NCBI RefSeq assembly: GCF_002078875.1
Contig: NC_034438.1
Coordinates: 65,363,404-65,427,403, forward strand
Length of the DNA stretch: 64,000 nucleotides
Direction of reading: 5' to 3'
Origin: Numida meleagris
Lineage: Eukaryota; Chordata; Aves; Galliformes; Numididae
This document shows positions 1 through 13,000 of the stretch, in pieces. The translations under genes were made by a program, and so were the position numbers. Under the pieces are notes generated by a model. It did no database searches. It was not told the origin of the DNA and saw only the letters and a program-made list of their open reading frames with translations. Position 1 is the first letter of the stretch; every line of letters starts with the position of its first letter.

Positions 1-963
1 ACACAACAGGTTAGAATATCTACTCATATAAAGCTACACTTAGGAAGTAACAGTAATACCATGTGAATATTGGTATACTGATATACCATCAGCAGTGACA
101 GACAAAAGATCAGAATACAAGAGCACAAGATACTCAAGCCATCCTGGTCTCACTTTTTGGCAGAGTCTATGACAGATGCAGGCTGAGGATTGGAAAAAAA
201 GGTTGCTTTTCCACAGTTTGTACCCTTCAGTTTCAAAATTAAAGACAAGTTGTTAATTAAAGACTTGAATCTCCTTTAAGGTAGCTGTAATATTAGAAAT
301 TCACTTTTCAGTTGTTAACAGAAAGATGGAGGGGAGCCAAAAAAACCAGGCAGAAAGAGGGAACAAAACCTGTTTTCATTGTTGGTCAAAGTAAGGTTGA
401 TACAAGATAAAGTTCTTGCACCACTCCACATGCAGAAAGCAGGTGGCAGCATAAGCACACAAGCTTACATCTTCTCTCTGCATGAAACCCAGCCAAAACC
501 TGACACCCAGTGACCCCTGCTGCATAAGCTCAGCATCACAAGGGAAGATCTCCCTAGTGGAAGGAGCAAAATAGGAGTCATACGGTGTAGCTCAGTGATG
601 CCAGTGCCTAGGAACTTGATTCAGCTAGCTGTCATAGACCAAAATTACCAGAAACTGCTCAGTTACCACTGTATAAAGCCATAGCTCCTGAACAGGTCAA
701 CCAGATGCTCCAACACAGGTCAGAGCCACCCTACTGTAAATGGTGGGAAATCAGTAATATAAGATGTTGCTAGGCAAAGTTAAATGCGTTCATACCTAGG
801 TCTTCATTTTGCACCAGCTTGCCACCAAACTCTTGCTCTGCCCCAAAGTGTTTACACTGCAAAGAGGAAGCCAGACCCAGAAAAAGCAAGCTCTAGTTCT
901 TCACTGTTCTCAGAAAGCAGTGGAAGAGCAGGTTGTTTTTGCAGAGTAATTTGAAGTGCTAAC
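1..963. other. SNX30 intron 7 (partial)
   Basis: Intronic sequence following the exon 7 donor; the next exon is beyond the window edge. I see no recognisable repeat, RNA gene or exon here. Confidence 0.7.
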
Positions 964-1050
964 CTTTGGACGGTCTTCTTTTTTCAAGGCTACTGCTTCC
1001 AGTTTTGCTTCATACTCTGCTTGAACTTGGTCTCTCTTCTTCAACACATT
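964..1050 (-). CDS. SNX30: SNX30 coding exon 7 (BAR, residues 340-368), last in window
   Basis: 29 codons between acceptor CTTGCCCATAG and donor AAG/GTTAGC. It encodes [20 protein letters not shown] followed by ALKKEDRPK, a charged BAR helix. The next exon should start at the VPADVEKC region and is not in the window. Confidence 0.93.
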
Positions 1051-4000
1051 CTATGGGCAAGAGAAAAGACAATTATGAGAGGGATGCTCTTGCTTATTCC
1101 CCTTCCAGTCTGCAAGAAACTGCAGTGTTACAGCTGAAGGGATAACTCAGTCGTTAAGTTTGCCTTTCAGTATGTTGTCCTGTTTTACAGTATTTAGGAA
1201 GTAGCTTTTAAAAATAAAGAGCATTTTTGGTTCAGCAATTAGAGGGTCAGATAAAAACACAACTTTCAGACAAGCTGGAGGCAGTTTGGGTGTTTTGTTG
1301 TTTTTAAAAATAAAAATTAACCTTATGAAAAGCACATTTTATGTGAAAGAACTGAAATACCCATGTGACTTTCATGTTGTAAACATTTTACAGACAGAGG
1401 CTTCCCAGAATTGAGAACAAAAGAGTCTATTCTTATATTTTACTATGTCCACAAGCCAAGTTCTCTGCTAAGGTCACATTATAGGCTTATAGTATAAAAA
1501 CAACCAATAGAAATTAGTCATTTTAAGAATATTCACTACTAAAAAGCTCTAACATACAAAATCTGGCCAAGATGCACAAGCCTTAAATCCACTAATCGTC
1601 ACCTTCTCCCTCCTCCTTCCTAAGGTCACCACTGCAGTTATTTTGAAGAACTCCATTCTGAAGAAATAACTATTACTGCCTGAGTAGAGGCAGGAGATGT
1701 CAATCACTACTCTTTAAAGTCTCAGTCCATGATACCTGGAAAGGCTCTCCATTCACAAATTTACTGCTGGCTTAGGCAAAAAAAAAAAAAAAAAGGGACA
1801 GAATAGCACACATGCTATCAGTCATGTTTCCTTTGAAAAACCATGACATACCCATCCATTTTAGAATCTAAGCAGTTATACGAAACAGTCCTCAAGTGCT
1901 TGAGGTTATCAATGCCACAATAACCTGAGTGATTTTCCACTTCATAGTGCCTCGTAAGCCTGAATCAACTGAGATTTTTTCCTCAGAAAAACAACCCTTT
2001 CAGGCTATTGCATTCAGCCCCCACGAACATGAGCTAGTACAGTACACAGGGTCTGAATGTGCATTAGCCAATGATTAACAGGTACCAGCAGACTAGATTC
2101 AAAGGGCAAGTATTTTATTCCTCCTTAAGTGCCCACTACGGACCAGTAGCAACATGCTTCTGAATACAGCTTTAACTATCCATTAATGGTTGACCTGTAA
2201 GCGATAAGAAAAGTATTGCCTTCCCTTTTATTTGTCCCATATGTGAGAGGATGTATGTACTCAGGCAGCTCCAGGCAATGCTCTTCACAGCTGCCAATTA
2301 ATGCATTACGCTTCAGCAGCTTCTCAGAAGAGCTCTGTACTAAGTAACCCCAGGTTTACCACTACCTATGCAATGCTTTTGATTGTTAGGGCCTCACTGA
2401 GAAGGAAATACCAAAAAATAGAAAAAAAACACCACAAAAGAAGTCATACAGCCCACTTCAGTTGTGTAAAGAACAAAACCACTTGTCCCTCTACAACAAA
2501 CAAGACTTAGCCTGCTTTCAGTGCGGTAGGTTCTTCTCCAATTTGTATTCAGGTGAAACATTCCACATTGACCTACATCTTTGAAGGAGCTTCAGAAGTT
2601 TTCCATCAGCCTCTTTTCTCAGGTTGTGATGCTATGCCACTTGCGCAGCATGTAGCTTCTTACTATAACTAGAATTTACAAAGGATCCTCATTTGCTGCA
2701 TGCCTTTGAGAAGACTGTTTATATGCTGCTTGCTTTAAAAATGCATTAGGAGTAGTGTCTGAGCACACAGCTAGGAACCACATCACCTGATAGGCCTTTC
2801 TGGCCACAGTAAACATACAGAGTTCATATACAATTTTAGTATCAGCACTAAATTATTCAGAGCTGATTTTGTCCTCTGCACATACCTCATGGAACACCAG
2901 CATACTACAAAAAACACATTACCACACATCTGTGCCACAATTCAAGATGCTGTCTGTCCATCTCATTAATACCCTGTGTTTTAGACAAGGTCTCTTCTAG
3001 CCTCTACCACATACATTTTAAATTCAAGCCCACAGTCACAGCCTCTAGCCACTTCTGCAAATCTTTCAAACAAATACAGTGCCAAGGTAAGTGGCTTCCC
3101 TGGAACAAGCTCATGGGTATTTCAACCAGGCTTTCTGGACTTTGCCTCTGCAGGTGTAGTTCCCTCAGGCTGGCACCACTAGGTAAAAAACAGTGCTCCT
3201 TAAGAAGATAAAGGAAGCCCTCATTGCTAAAATAAGTGAAGTTAACATGGCAGTTCTTCCACTGAGAGGCATTCACCCAGCTCAAGACTGCTCCACAAAT
3301 CAGGTTCCTAACCTACACAGCTACAGTAAAACTTGCAATGGAAAAAGCTGTCAAGGTAGCATTGAATTCCTACAATCCTACAACAAGACTTACCTTCCCT
3401 CAAGTATCTTGTCCGAAAGCTTTCCACACAGACATTTCACAGTAGGCTTCAAATCAGCCAATGAATAGGAATGCACTGCTCATGAAGAGAACAGCTCTTT
3501 CAGGAGAAAGCCTCTTGTACACCATGAGAGACCTCATTTTCAGTTAGTTACTCAGTTTCATAAAGTCTGGCAAGACAGCGCTGTAGCTGAACAACCACGC
3601 CAATACTAAGAGATTTATGTTTTAGAATAAGAAAACTGTGCTTAGTATGGCCTGACAGATTTCAATTTTGGTATCTGGGAGAGATGGAAACAAATAACAG
3701 TTTGCCTGACCTAATAACAGTTTTTATTCTTGATTTTCAGATGTGATAAAGGTAATGAAGTGACCAAGCTTGACACTAAGCAATATAATCCTTATTGAAC
3801 TGCTATTTTGCAAATACAGCTTCTAGATCCAACTATTTCCAAAGCACCAACACAATGAGCAAGTCCAGACACTTAAAGAATAACTGACAGAAGGAGAGAA
3901 TCCTTTAGGGCACTTGAAAGTCAAGTCAACAGCACAGAAATTAAGCTACAAAGCAAGGGTTTCTTCAGCTAGAGAGGTACTTCAGGCAGTTAAAGAGCAC

Positions 4001-7000
4001 TTAACAGAGAGAGCAGCATTAAAGACTTGCAGCAAAAAGACAAAAAAAAATCGCAGCTAGCCTGTTGGCTTGGAGAATGCATTCAGTATCTTTGTTATCA
4101 TCTGAGAGACTCTAAATCTAAAAGAAAGCTTTCCCACTTCTCTCTACATTTGTACAAAACACTTCCTATATATCAGTCTGATACTTAAGATGCCACTTCC
4201 AGCAGGCCATGGAATTTGTATCATCAAAAGCCAGACGTTCTGGGGTAAAAGTATTACTGCTAACCTTATGTCCTGTTTAAATACAAATATACACACTCTC
4301 TCCTACAGAAAGATCCTGAACATTCCAGATTCTAGCCTCATCTCCAAGCATTCCGGCACTGCAAAGGAAATGCACCTTACGCTGGATCTCCCCATACTCA
4401 TAATATGGGTATGAAAACAAACAGTATCTTCTGAAAATCAGTACAAAGCCTTGTGGAAGAATACTCTGCTTAAGCCAGACAAGACAGACTTGCAACCAGA
4501 CATTTGACTAGGAAGAGAAATCTGCAAGTAAGTGTTTCCAGTTCTCAGTTTCAGAAGCATAGGAAGACTAGTATTAAGAGGGAGGACTACTCTGTTCAGA
4601 CTAGGTTTCCAACAAGCTGTTATACATCTCTGAAGGAGGGTATATCACGCTCTCATAATGGCTGCTCCAAGAAGAAAGTCCTCAAAGGAATCTGTTAGTA
4701 CTCCATACAGGGTTTTAGTAATGCACACTGTTCCATGGGTGTGTGGCGAGAAGCTCTAGCAGCCAGAATTAGAGTTCTCTGTTTCACTTAACTTTCTGCC
4801 ATGCAATAAGAATTACAATCACTGTTCACTTCAAGACAAAAAATACCACAGTGAAGTAGCTTTTAATACTTACTACTTACACCTAAGTGCTAAGATACCA
4901 GGTTTTTTAAGATATCAACAGAAATTATCACAGAGCAACATCTTCAAGTAGTTATTTAGTAAATAGAACTTAATAGCTGGACGGACACATCCTGCCTAAT
5001 GTACAGAGATGAGAGAGGAAGCCTTATTTGTCATTTGGACACCTGGATCTAAAAGGAGCCATCCAACGCTGCTGCATACAAGTGACAGAAGCTGCATGTG
5101 ACACATTCTCTGCAGTGTCAGAAAACAAACCAGTGGTAAAGATTTTACCTGACTTTCTAACAATTCAAAGAGAAGGTTCTAGAAGCTACAGGATGTTTCC
5201 TATAGAAAGCCAACTGCTGCTACAGTAAAGGAGAAGATTTTCAACATCATGCGTGCACTCCAGCTTTACCGATGTTAGGTTGGCTGAACAGCAGAGCTGA
5301 TACTGTTACCCATGCAAGTACTCAGGCTACTAAACATATCTATTTTTTACTTAATTACAAAAACATGATTCTAATTAAATCATTTACTACTCTCTTTTCC
5401 CACTACCAAGCCTTCTCACTCAGAGAGAATGAACTCATTGACATCACTGCATGAATACAAAACAGCAGTGTCTCCAGTCACTTGGCTCCCTTTACCTTCA
5501 TTGACTCTGAGTACAGTATATATTCCCTAAGCACTGGCAGGAAGTCATCTGTCATATCTTCACCGAGTTCTTCAAGAGCTGTGCAGCAGTTCCCAATGCA
5601 TGCAGACACGCCTTCCAGTGGCTCTGATAGCTCAACCTCCAGCCCGCCCCAGGTCGAATAAATAGGTCCATATTCTCGTAATTCCACCAAGTATTCTGCA
5701 GAGGCAAAAGGGAAAAGAAAATGAACAGAGAAAGAACTAGGCAAAAGGATATGCAAACACTCATGCTAAAAAAGAAGAAACTATGACCAAGCTTGGCAAA
5801 CATTAACTCTACTGGCAGTCTAGTGCTGCATTAGCATCTTAATAATCAGAACTCCACAGCTGCATGGAGGTGACTGGTCCATATTACACCAGCTTAACTG
5901 ACTTCTCCTGAAAATTTCTATGTACATAAATATTTACTTCTGTACAGTAGCCAGTCATCTCTTATACATGTAAAACACAGTTTCATCAAGACAGATCCAT
6001 TAAGGTTATCCTCCTCAGAATTCCACTTGTACTCTTCCAACTAAAATCTACAGGTTTTCTTCTTCCTAAAAGCCCTCTGAAAAATAACTATCAGTTAGAA
6101 AATAGGTTAGCATAACAAGAGTAACTTTAAAAATGTTCAGATTTGAGCTAAGAGAAGATACTGTGTTAGGTTGTTTTAAACCTGCAAGAGGCATTAGAAT
6201 TTACAGTGTGTGGCTCATTACATGATACAGTCATTGAGGTTATGTTAGTTATGCTATCAACCAGAACAGAGATCCCAGCCAGAAGTATCAAAATTGAACA
6301 CCTTATTCCTTACCCAGCTGTTCCTTGATAATCCGTTGTGCTATTCTGTCAATGGTACCAAGTTTTAGAGAGAATGTGTCTAGATACTCTCCAATGGCTG
6401 CAAACTCCAGGGGACGACTTCTTAATTTGTAACCTCCTGTGACATACTTGACTGACTCCCCCATCTTTGACAGCAACACCATCCCTTGCTTTTTGTATGC
6501 ATTAAGATCCTGGCAGGTAAGAACAAACAATAGTTGAGTGTTGGAAGACCTATATAGCAAAAGATACCTCCCAGTCAAGATCAAACATTGCAAAGGCAAG
6601 AGATCACATGCAGCATGTAGCCTTGGACACAAAACTTTACCTCGTAGAAGCCAGACAGCCTAGCACAGTTTCATGACTACTTCTTGACAGATATATACTA
6701 TCCAGGAAAATGGTATGAAATACACTGTGAGTAGTAAGTGTTCCCATCGCTGTGTGTGTCTGGACTTTCCCACATTCCTGCACTGCTACCAGGGGCATAG
6801 TGCAATGAGCAAATCTATTTCCACCAAGACTTTTTCACAATCATGCATTTATGTTTACATGGCAAAGTTTTGCTAGCACAGGGGCTGCAGAGGTGGACTC
6901 TGTGAGCCGAGCCTAGCAGCTGTCCCATGTGAGATCAAAGCCAGTCCCAGCTGCTCCAAAAGGACCCACCACTGCAGAGCTGAGCCATGAGTGACACTGG

Positions 7001-10000
7001 GTGTGCTCTGGGACAGAAAATTTAAGATAGGGAAAAACTGCTGTACAGCAGCAGCTGGGAGAGAGAAGTGAGCAACATGAGAGAAGCAAACCCACAGACC
7101 CCAAAGTCAGTGCAGGGGAAGGGCAGGAGGCACTCCAGATGCAGAGCAGCAGCTCCCTGCAGCCCAGGAGAGGCTCATGGAGGAGCAGGCTGTCTCTCTG
7201 CAGCATGGTCACTGCGCAGAGCAGATCTCTATATGCAGCCATGGAGGATCCCCCAGCGCAGCCATGGATGTGGAGCCCATAGATACCCCCGCAAAAGCAG
7301 CCCTGGGGGTCGGACCTGCAGCTCAATGAGAACAACCCAGAGCAGAGCAGATGGGCCAGGGGAGCTGCTGCTGCCCACAGGGAACAGTGTGGAGCAGTGC
7401 CTGGGGAGCTGTAGCCTGTGCGAAGCCCACGCAGGATTTGGGAAGAACTGCATCCATGGGAGGGACCCACATGAAGCAGGAACAGGGAGCGACCATGGAG
7501 AGGTAGAGACAGCAGGTTATGGGCTGACCACAGCCCCCATTCCCCTGTACTACTCAAGCATACAAGGTAGCAAACACTGGGTGGATGGGAAAGCGTTCTG
7601 AGTTTGCTTTCAATATATTACATTAATCTTGCTTAGTTTGAATCTGATCTGCCTTCGATAGTAACTGGTGAGTTATCTCCCTGCCTTTAATTCAACTCAA
7701 AATATTTTGTTCCCCCTGTTCTGTTGAGAGCAGCACAGAGAAGCTTTGAAGTTTAAAAAAAAACTTTCAAGTCACAGCTTACAATACCAGCACCATGCAC
7801 ATCTATTAGTTGGCTTTGATAGGCTAATACAGAGCTACTGACTGCATGTGTTTGCTCAGCAGCATCCTCACACCAGTTGAGAGGTCAGACCAGGCAAAGA
7901 AGACTGTACAGCGAAAAGTACAGCCCTGGAGAGACTAACACAGCTAGTGGTTGTTTACTGACAATCTTTAGAGGATTTCACCTTTACAGCACATCAGAAA
8001 ATGTAGTTTAATCGGGCAAAACGCCATCCATTGTGCAATAGTGACCCCTTTCCAGCAGGGGTCACTATTCAACATCAAGACTTGCTTAAGAGTTAAAACA
8101 GCACAAGCAAGATCAATTTTCAAACAGAGCAGACCTATAGAGGTCCAGAATCAACATACGGTAGCATAAAACAGACTACAGCTTGAGCATTCTTGAGAAA
8201 GTACAAAATTTCATATTCAAAACATGTACTATGCTATTATTTTCAAGTACTTACAAAAGACTAAATCTGATTAAGATAACTTAACATTTAGCAGCTACAA
8301 TCATTTTGAATTATGTTTTCATTTAAAATGCAGTGGTTCCTTGACTCTTGCCCTCTGTTTGACATGTCACATGCATGTAGGCATCAGAAAAAAGAAAAAG
8401 ACTAACTGAAAATTATTCACTCATTCTCTCAAGCATTCTATCATCTTACTAATCCAAACAGGGAATTCAAAGAAAGGTTGGTTTCCCTTTTCAGCCAGGA
8501 GGTGGTCTCATGACTTTCTGCAATAACTAAATTCTGAAGTCCTAATAAAGTGAACTGATTTCTCATTGCTGCAATAAATAATGTACTAGCACTAAAGACA
8601 GACTGGACAACACATGTCCTTTTCTCCCAGCATCCCTGTATACTCCATATTGTCAAGGCAAAGGATATTATCCAGGGCTGAGGATAAAGCCTTTACCATT
8701 CATTTTACAAAGGTGAAAAGATGGCAGAAGATGACTAAACAAGCATTTTACATCATGCTTTGGAAACTGAAAAGCAGAGCAAATCTATCACACAATTATC
8801 AAGGCAATGAGCTAATTCTGCATTTTTAGGCTTGCTTTAGCAGTGAAGTTCGCCATGAGTAGAGGGGAGGGGAAGGAAAAAAAAAGGGAATTTGAGATTG
8901 AGTCTCACATTACTAGCAAGCAGCGCATCATCCTGAAGTGAGCTCAAATTAAGATTCACATTTGAGTAAGCAAGTGTAATGTGACATTGGAGAGACACGC
9001 TTTTACGGCTCTCTCCACTTATCAGGTCAAACCCATGACTGTAGGTCACCCTGGTCTTATTTAAAATGCAGTTCAAAAGACAGCTAAAAAATTACGTGGT
9101 TCCTAGATGCTTTATGCAAAAGATGAGCATGAAGTTATTGACCAAGAACAAGAGCGAGCCCAGTCTTCACCCTTTGCTTTGGGGGCAAAAAATGCAAGCA
9201 GTACAGAAGGCACGGACAAGGATGAAGAAAAAACACAACCAAATTTGCAAGCTTTTGTGCAAGAGATCTTTCTTCCTCTTTTATTTTTGTTCACTCTGAA
9301 AAGAGGATTTTACACAGTCTACAGTTTGCCCTGTTCTGAACCTCTCTTGCATCACAGGATAGAATATATTTTTAAGGGCCTCTGTACAGCAATGCAAAAC
9401 AAGCAGGTCTGGGGAAGAGGATTTCTATCTGCAGACTGCTCTTTTTTCTAGCAAAGAGAATCTGCACAGTAGTCACACAGATGCAACATCAAAGGTCCCT
9501 CAGACAACTCTGGTCTTTTAGGGCAAACTCTGACCTGCACATGCACTTTTATTAATGCCACCTTAATTTTATTTCAAAAGAGATTGCAAAGGTGTCTGTT
9601 CTACTGTCCTTGTCAGTGACTGGGTTTGGAAGTTATCGGCTTACCTTGGCTGTGAGAAATACATTGAAATGCTCGTTAAAAGAAAGCACTGGATGATCCG
9701 TTATTCTCTTCAAGAATTTGTCTAATGCTTTCCTCCTGGTCTCCACAAAGTCTTCAGAAAAGCGATCAACAACACTCTTCACCACAAATTTCTCAGGAAG
9801 TGGCTGAGAGAGACAAACAAAATACAAAAGATTCAAAAGACCAAATAAATACTTGTACTTGGAAACATACTAAGCAATCTAACTCCACTCTCAACAGCAA
9901 GTGAAATTCTGTTAATAGGAACCATACATAAGAAGGGATGCAAGCCCTGCTCCTAATCCTAGCAACTCAGCTGAAGACACACAGCAGAGTCTACTACTAT

Positions 10001-13000
10001 GCGTCTTAGTACTAGAAACACTAAGTACTTCCAGGACAGCCTAGGGCATTTTCCCCCAGCCACCACCCATGATCAAGTTCCAGCTCTAAAGGGGATGCCA
10101 GCAAAGCTGCACACTATTCACCACAGTAAAATGCATGCATATAGATACACACGCTTGCATGCACACACTGAGAACTGACATTCAAATAGAGCAGCTAAGT
10201 TCAAGGAAACCTGGAAAACCTAACAGCTCTACCTTCTCCTTCTCTCTATTCTATATTCAGAGCTCCTGGACAGGGTTTTTCTGTGGAGTTCAGGAGTCTT
10301 GGAGCCTCTAGCCTTAGTGACAGAACTACATCCATCAAAGGAATACAAACAGGTTTGAGATGGCAAATGCTCGAGCAGTCCAGGCCAGAGGTTTCCTTAA
10401 GTACTTGCCACACTGCACTCTTGGTCATCTGTAAGTCAGCATTCTTGAGCATGCCTGTGTAAGTGACAAAGGTCTGCCAACATATCCACTCTTTCATCTT
10501 ACTTCTATTTCACCTCCACCAGTTCATCTCTGCAGTTCAACATAACATGTAAGCTTAAGACAGCCTCAGGGACTACCAGCTCTGTTGTATTTAGCTTCTT
10601 TTTACCCTTGGTCTCCAGACTTTAAAGTCTCCCTTTGGATGGAGCTAGCTCTTGAAGCTTCAGCATGATTGTCCACACTCAAACACAATTTTTGCTTTTG
10701 TTCATTCGAGACAGAATAGACTGTCTCAAAAGATCAATGTCAGTTTTAAAAAAATCACACTTCTCATTTTATTGTTTTCCAAGTTTGCCCAGACAGGTAA
10801 CTTGCTTACTCCTATGCTAGCAGTGGTAGCCTTATTCCATAAATTCAGGATTCTCCTCTATAAGGGCTCTTTGTCACCTCAAATTGTGGCAAAAATAAAA
10901 AAGCATACACAAATACCTTTTATTCCATACTCTGGCTCGTATATATACATGAAGATTGCACCTCCAAACATATAATAAAAACAAACATAAAAATCAGCTA
11001 CCGCCACACAGCTCGATTTTGGCCCCTACAACCAGTTTGTGTAATTTAAGGCTTGTCTCATTACCCTGAACATTCAGATCAATCATCCTAGTTAAATCAG
11101 TGTAAGGTTCACTCTAATTAGATTTTTTTTAAAGAAGAATAATGCTTATTGTAGTAGTCCTCAGGGAGGAAAAAATTATTCTCCCTTGCTTTGTAAGCTT
11201 TAGCTGGAACTATGCATTTTAGAAAATCACTCCCCCAGCACAATACACAGGAGGAAAAGGACGAGCTGGACACATAGTTTACAGAACTTCCATTCACACA
11301 AAGACACCCAAGATGGGACAGAATAATCACTGAAGTCTGAGCATTTGAGAGTCACAGAATCTTAGTTAGAGATTTCTGCCACTTAGCATGACTTTAGCTG
11401 GCTATATTCAGGCAGTTTGTTTACATAGGATTTCCTTCTGCAAGCAGGGTAGCTTTACACAAACACTGAGCCTTTAGGATCCGCATCAAATTATACCCAA
11501 CAGTGCTTTTAGTATATCAAATCACATACTTCAAACTAGATCAAAGTGTTCATAATATAGCCCAGCCAGCAGAACATTTAGCCTCTGTCAAGACCCAGCA
11601 AACCAGAAACAGAAGAGCTGGAAAGCTTTCTTGAAGACCTCTGCCCCACAGAGGGGCCTAATTTTCTTGTTTTAATACAATATTTACAATTCAAGTTGCT
11701 TCTTTAATAGCACTCACTCACACCTTAGAAATTGATGTTCACACTTCTGTGTAAGACAGCAGAGAAGCATTATTTAATTTCCCCCTCTAAAAGCCTAGAT
11801 TTAAACCTCATCAAATAGGCTCTGAAAGTACAGGGCTATGAAGCAATGTCACTTGCTCTACTACAAAGGAAAGTAACAAGCAGAGACATAGTTGTAGGTA
11901 CATGATAGCTACGTTATAATAATAGTAATAATAATAGTAATAATAATAATAGCTAAGTTATACTTTCAGTACAACTCCAACCTATTTCAGTAGATCAGTA
12001 TGCCATAGGACTTACTTGCAAATCAGAACAGCTACAGAGAACAGAGTTTGGCCACCCTGTAGAGGCCAATAAAGGGAGAAAGACAGTATGAGGCAAGAAA
12101 TTACAGTAAGCATGCCTAATGAGCCACAGCTCTAGTTCTTTATTTCCTAGACCTTCAGAGGTACATCTGAAGTAGTCAGTACACACAGCTAGCAAATGAT
12201 ATCTTAACTGTGCATTACTTATCTCCCTTATGGTCTTCCAGCTTAACAGACCACATTTCTCTGTGTGACTCATAGGCAGCAGAGTTCATTGCAGCCAGAA
12301 ATGGCTCTAAGTATTCCAACAGTACCACCGAAAGACAAGATCCTTGGACATATTAGGCTTACCTTTATAGAAATAGATCACAGTTTGTTTGTTTGTTTTT
12401 AACAGTTGCTTGGAATAACCACTGAGAGAAAGTTTCATATCATAATAACCAAAGAGAAAAAAGAATCCACATTCAGTCTCACTTGGGCTGCTGAGTGTTC
12501 ACTATTAAGATTCCCTGCACCAGGAAGACACATCATCCTTTAGAGGAAGATTTTAGGCAGAATTACCATATCAAGGTAAGGAAAACAATCCCCTTATTGC
12601 ATTTTGTCCGACAGAAGGCCTCCAGGGATTGCATCACCTTGGTTCAGAAATACAGACATTACTAGCTTGGCTAAGAAACCTCCTTTCAGAATACACTAGA
12701 GTCACAGCACACTTGAAATTGCCATTTACCTCCATTCTCCATCTACTTGTAAGCAATGAATACATAAAGCATTCAGCAATCTCCCCATCATACTATTGTA
12801 TGGAGGAGATTAAGAGGCAAGTCCGTAACTGTTATCACAGTGCATTTGCACAGAGGCAGGCCAAGAAGGCAGTGCAACCTGCTTCCACGCATTTTAGAAG
12901 AGGCGCACTTAAGACACTGCCTTGCTCAGCAGCAGGTTTTGTGTCCAAAGCAGTCTGATTCCCTTACTATGAATTACCTTCTGCTGCTGGAGTATAAGCT

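Larger units (their letters stand above)
6510..9644. other. SNX30 intron 4
   Basis: 3.1 kb. It contains the GC-richer LTR-like repeat at about 6880-7745 and the perfect inverted repeat at 8037-8069, listed separately. The remainder is plain AT-rich intron. Confidence 0.7.

Noticed and set aside
6913..7601. Open frames of 214 (minus) and 177 (plus) codons in SNX30 intron 4
   Set aside because: They overlap on both strands within an LTR-like repeat; content is low-complexity and no retroviral or cellular domain is seen.
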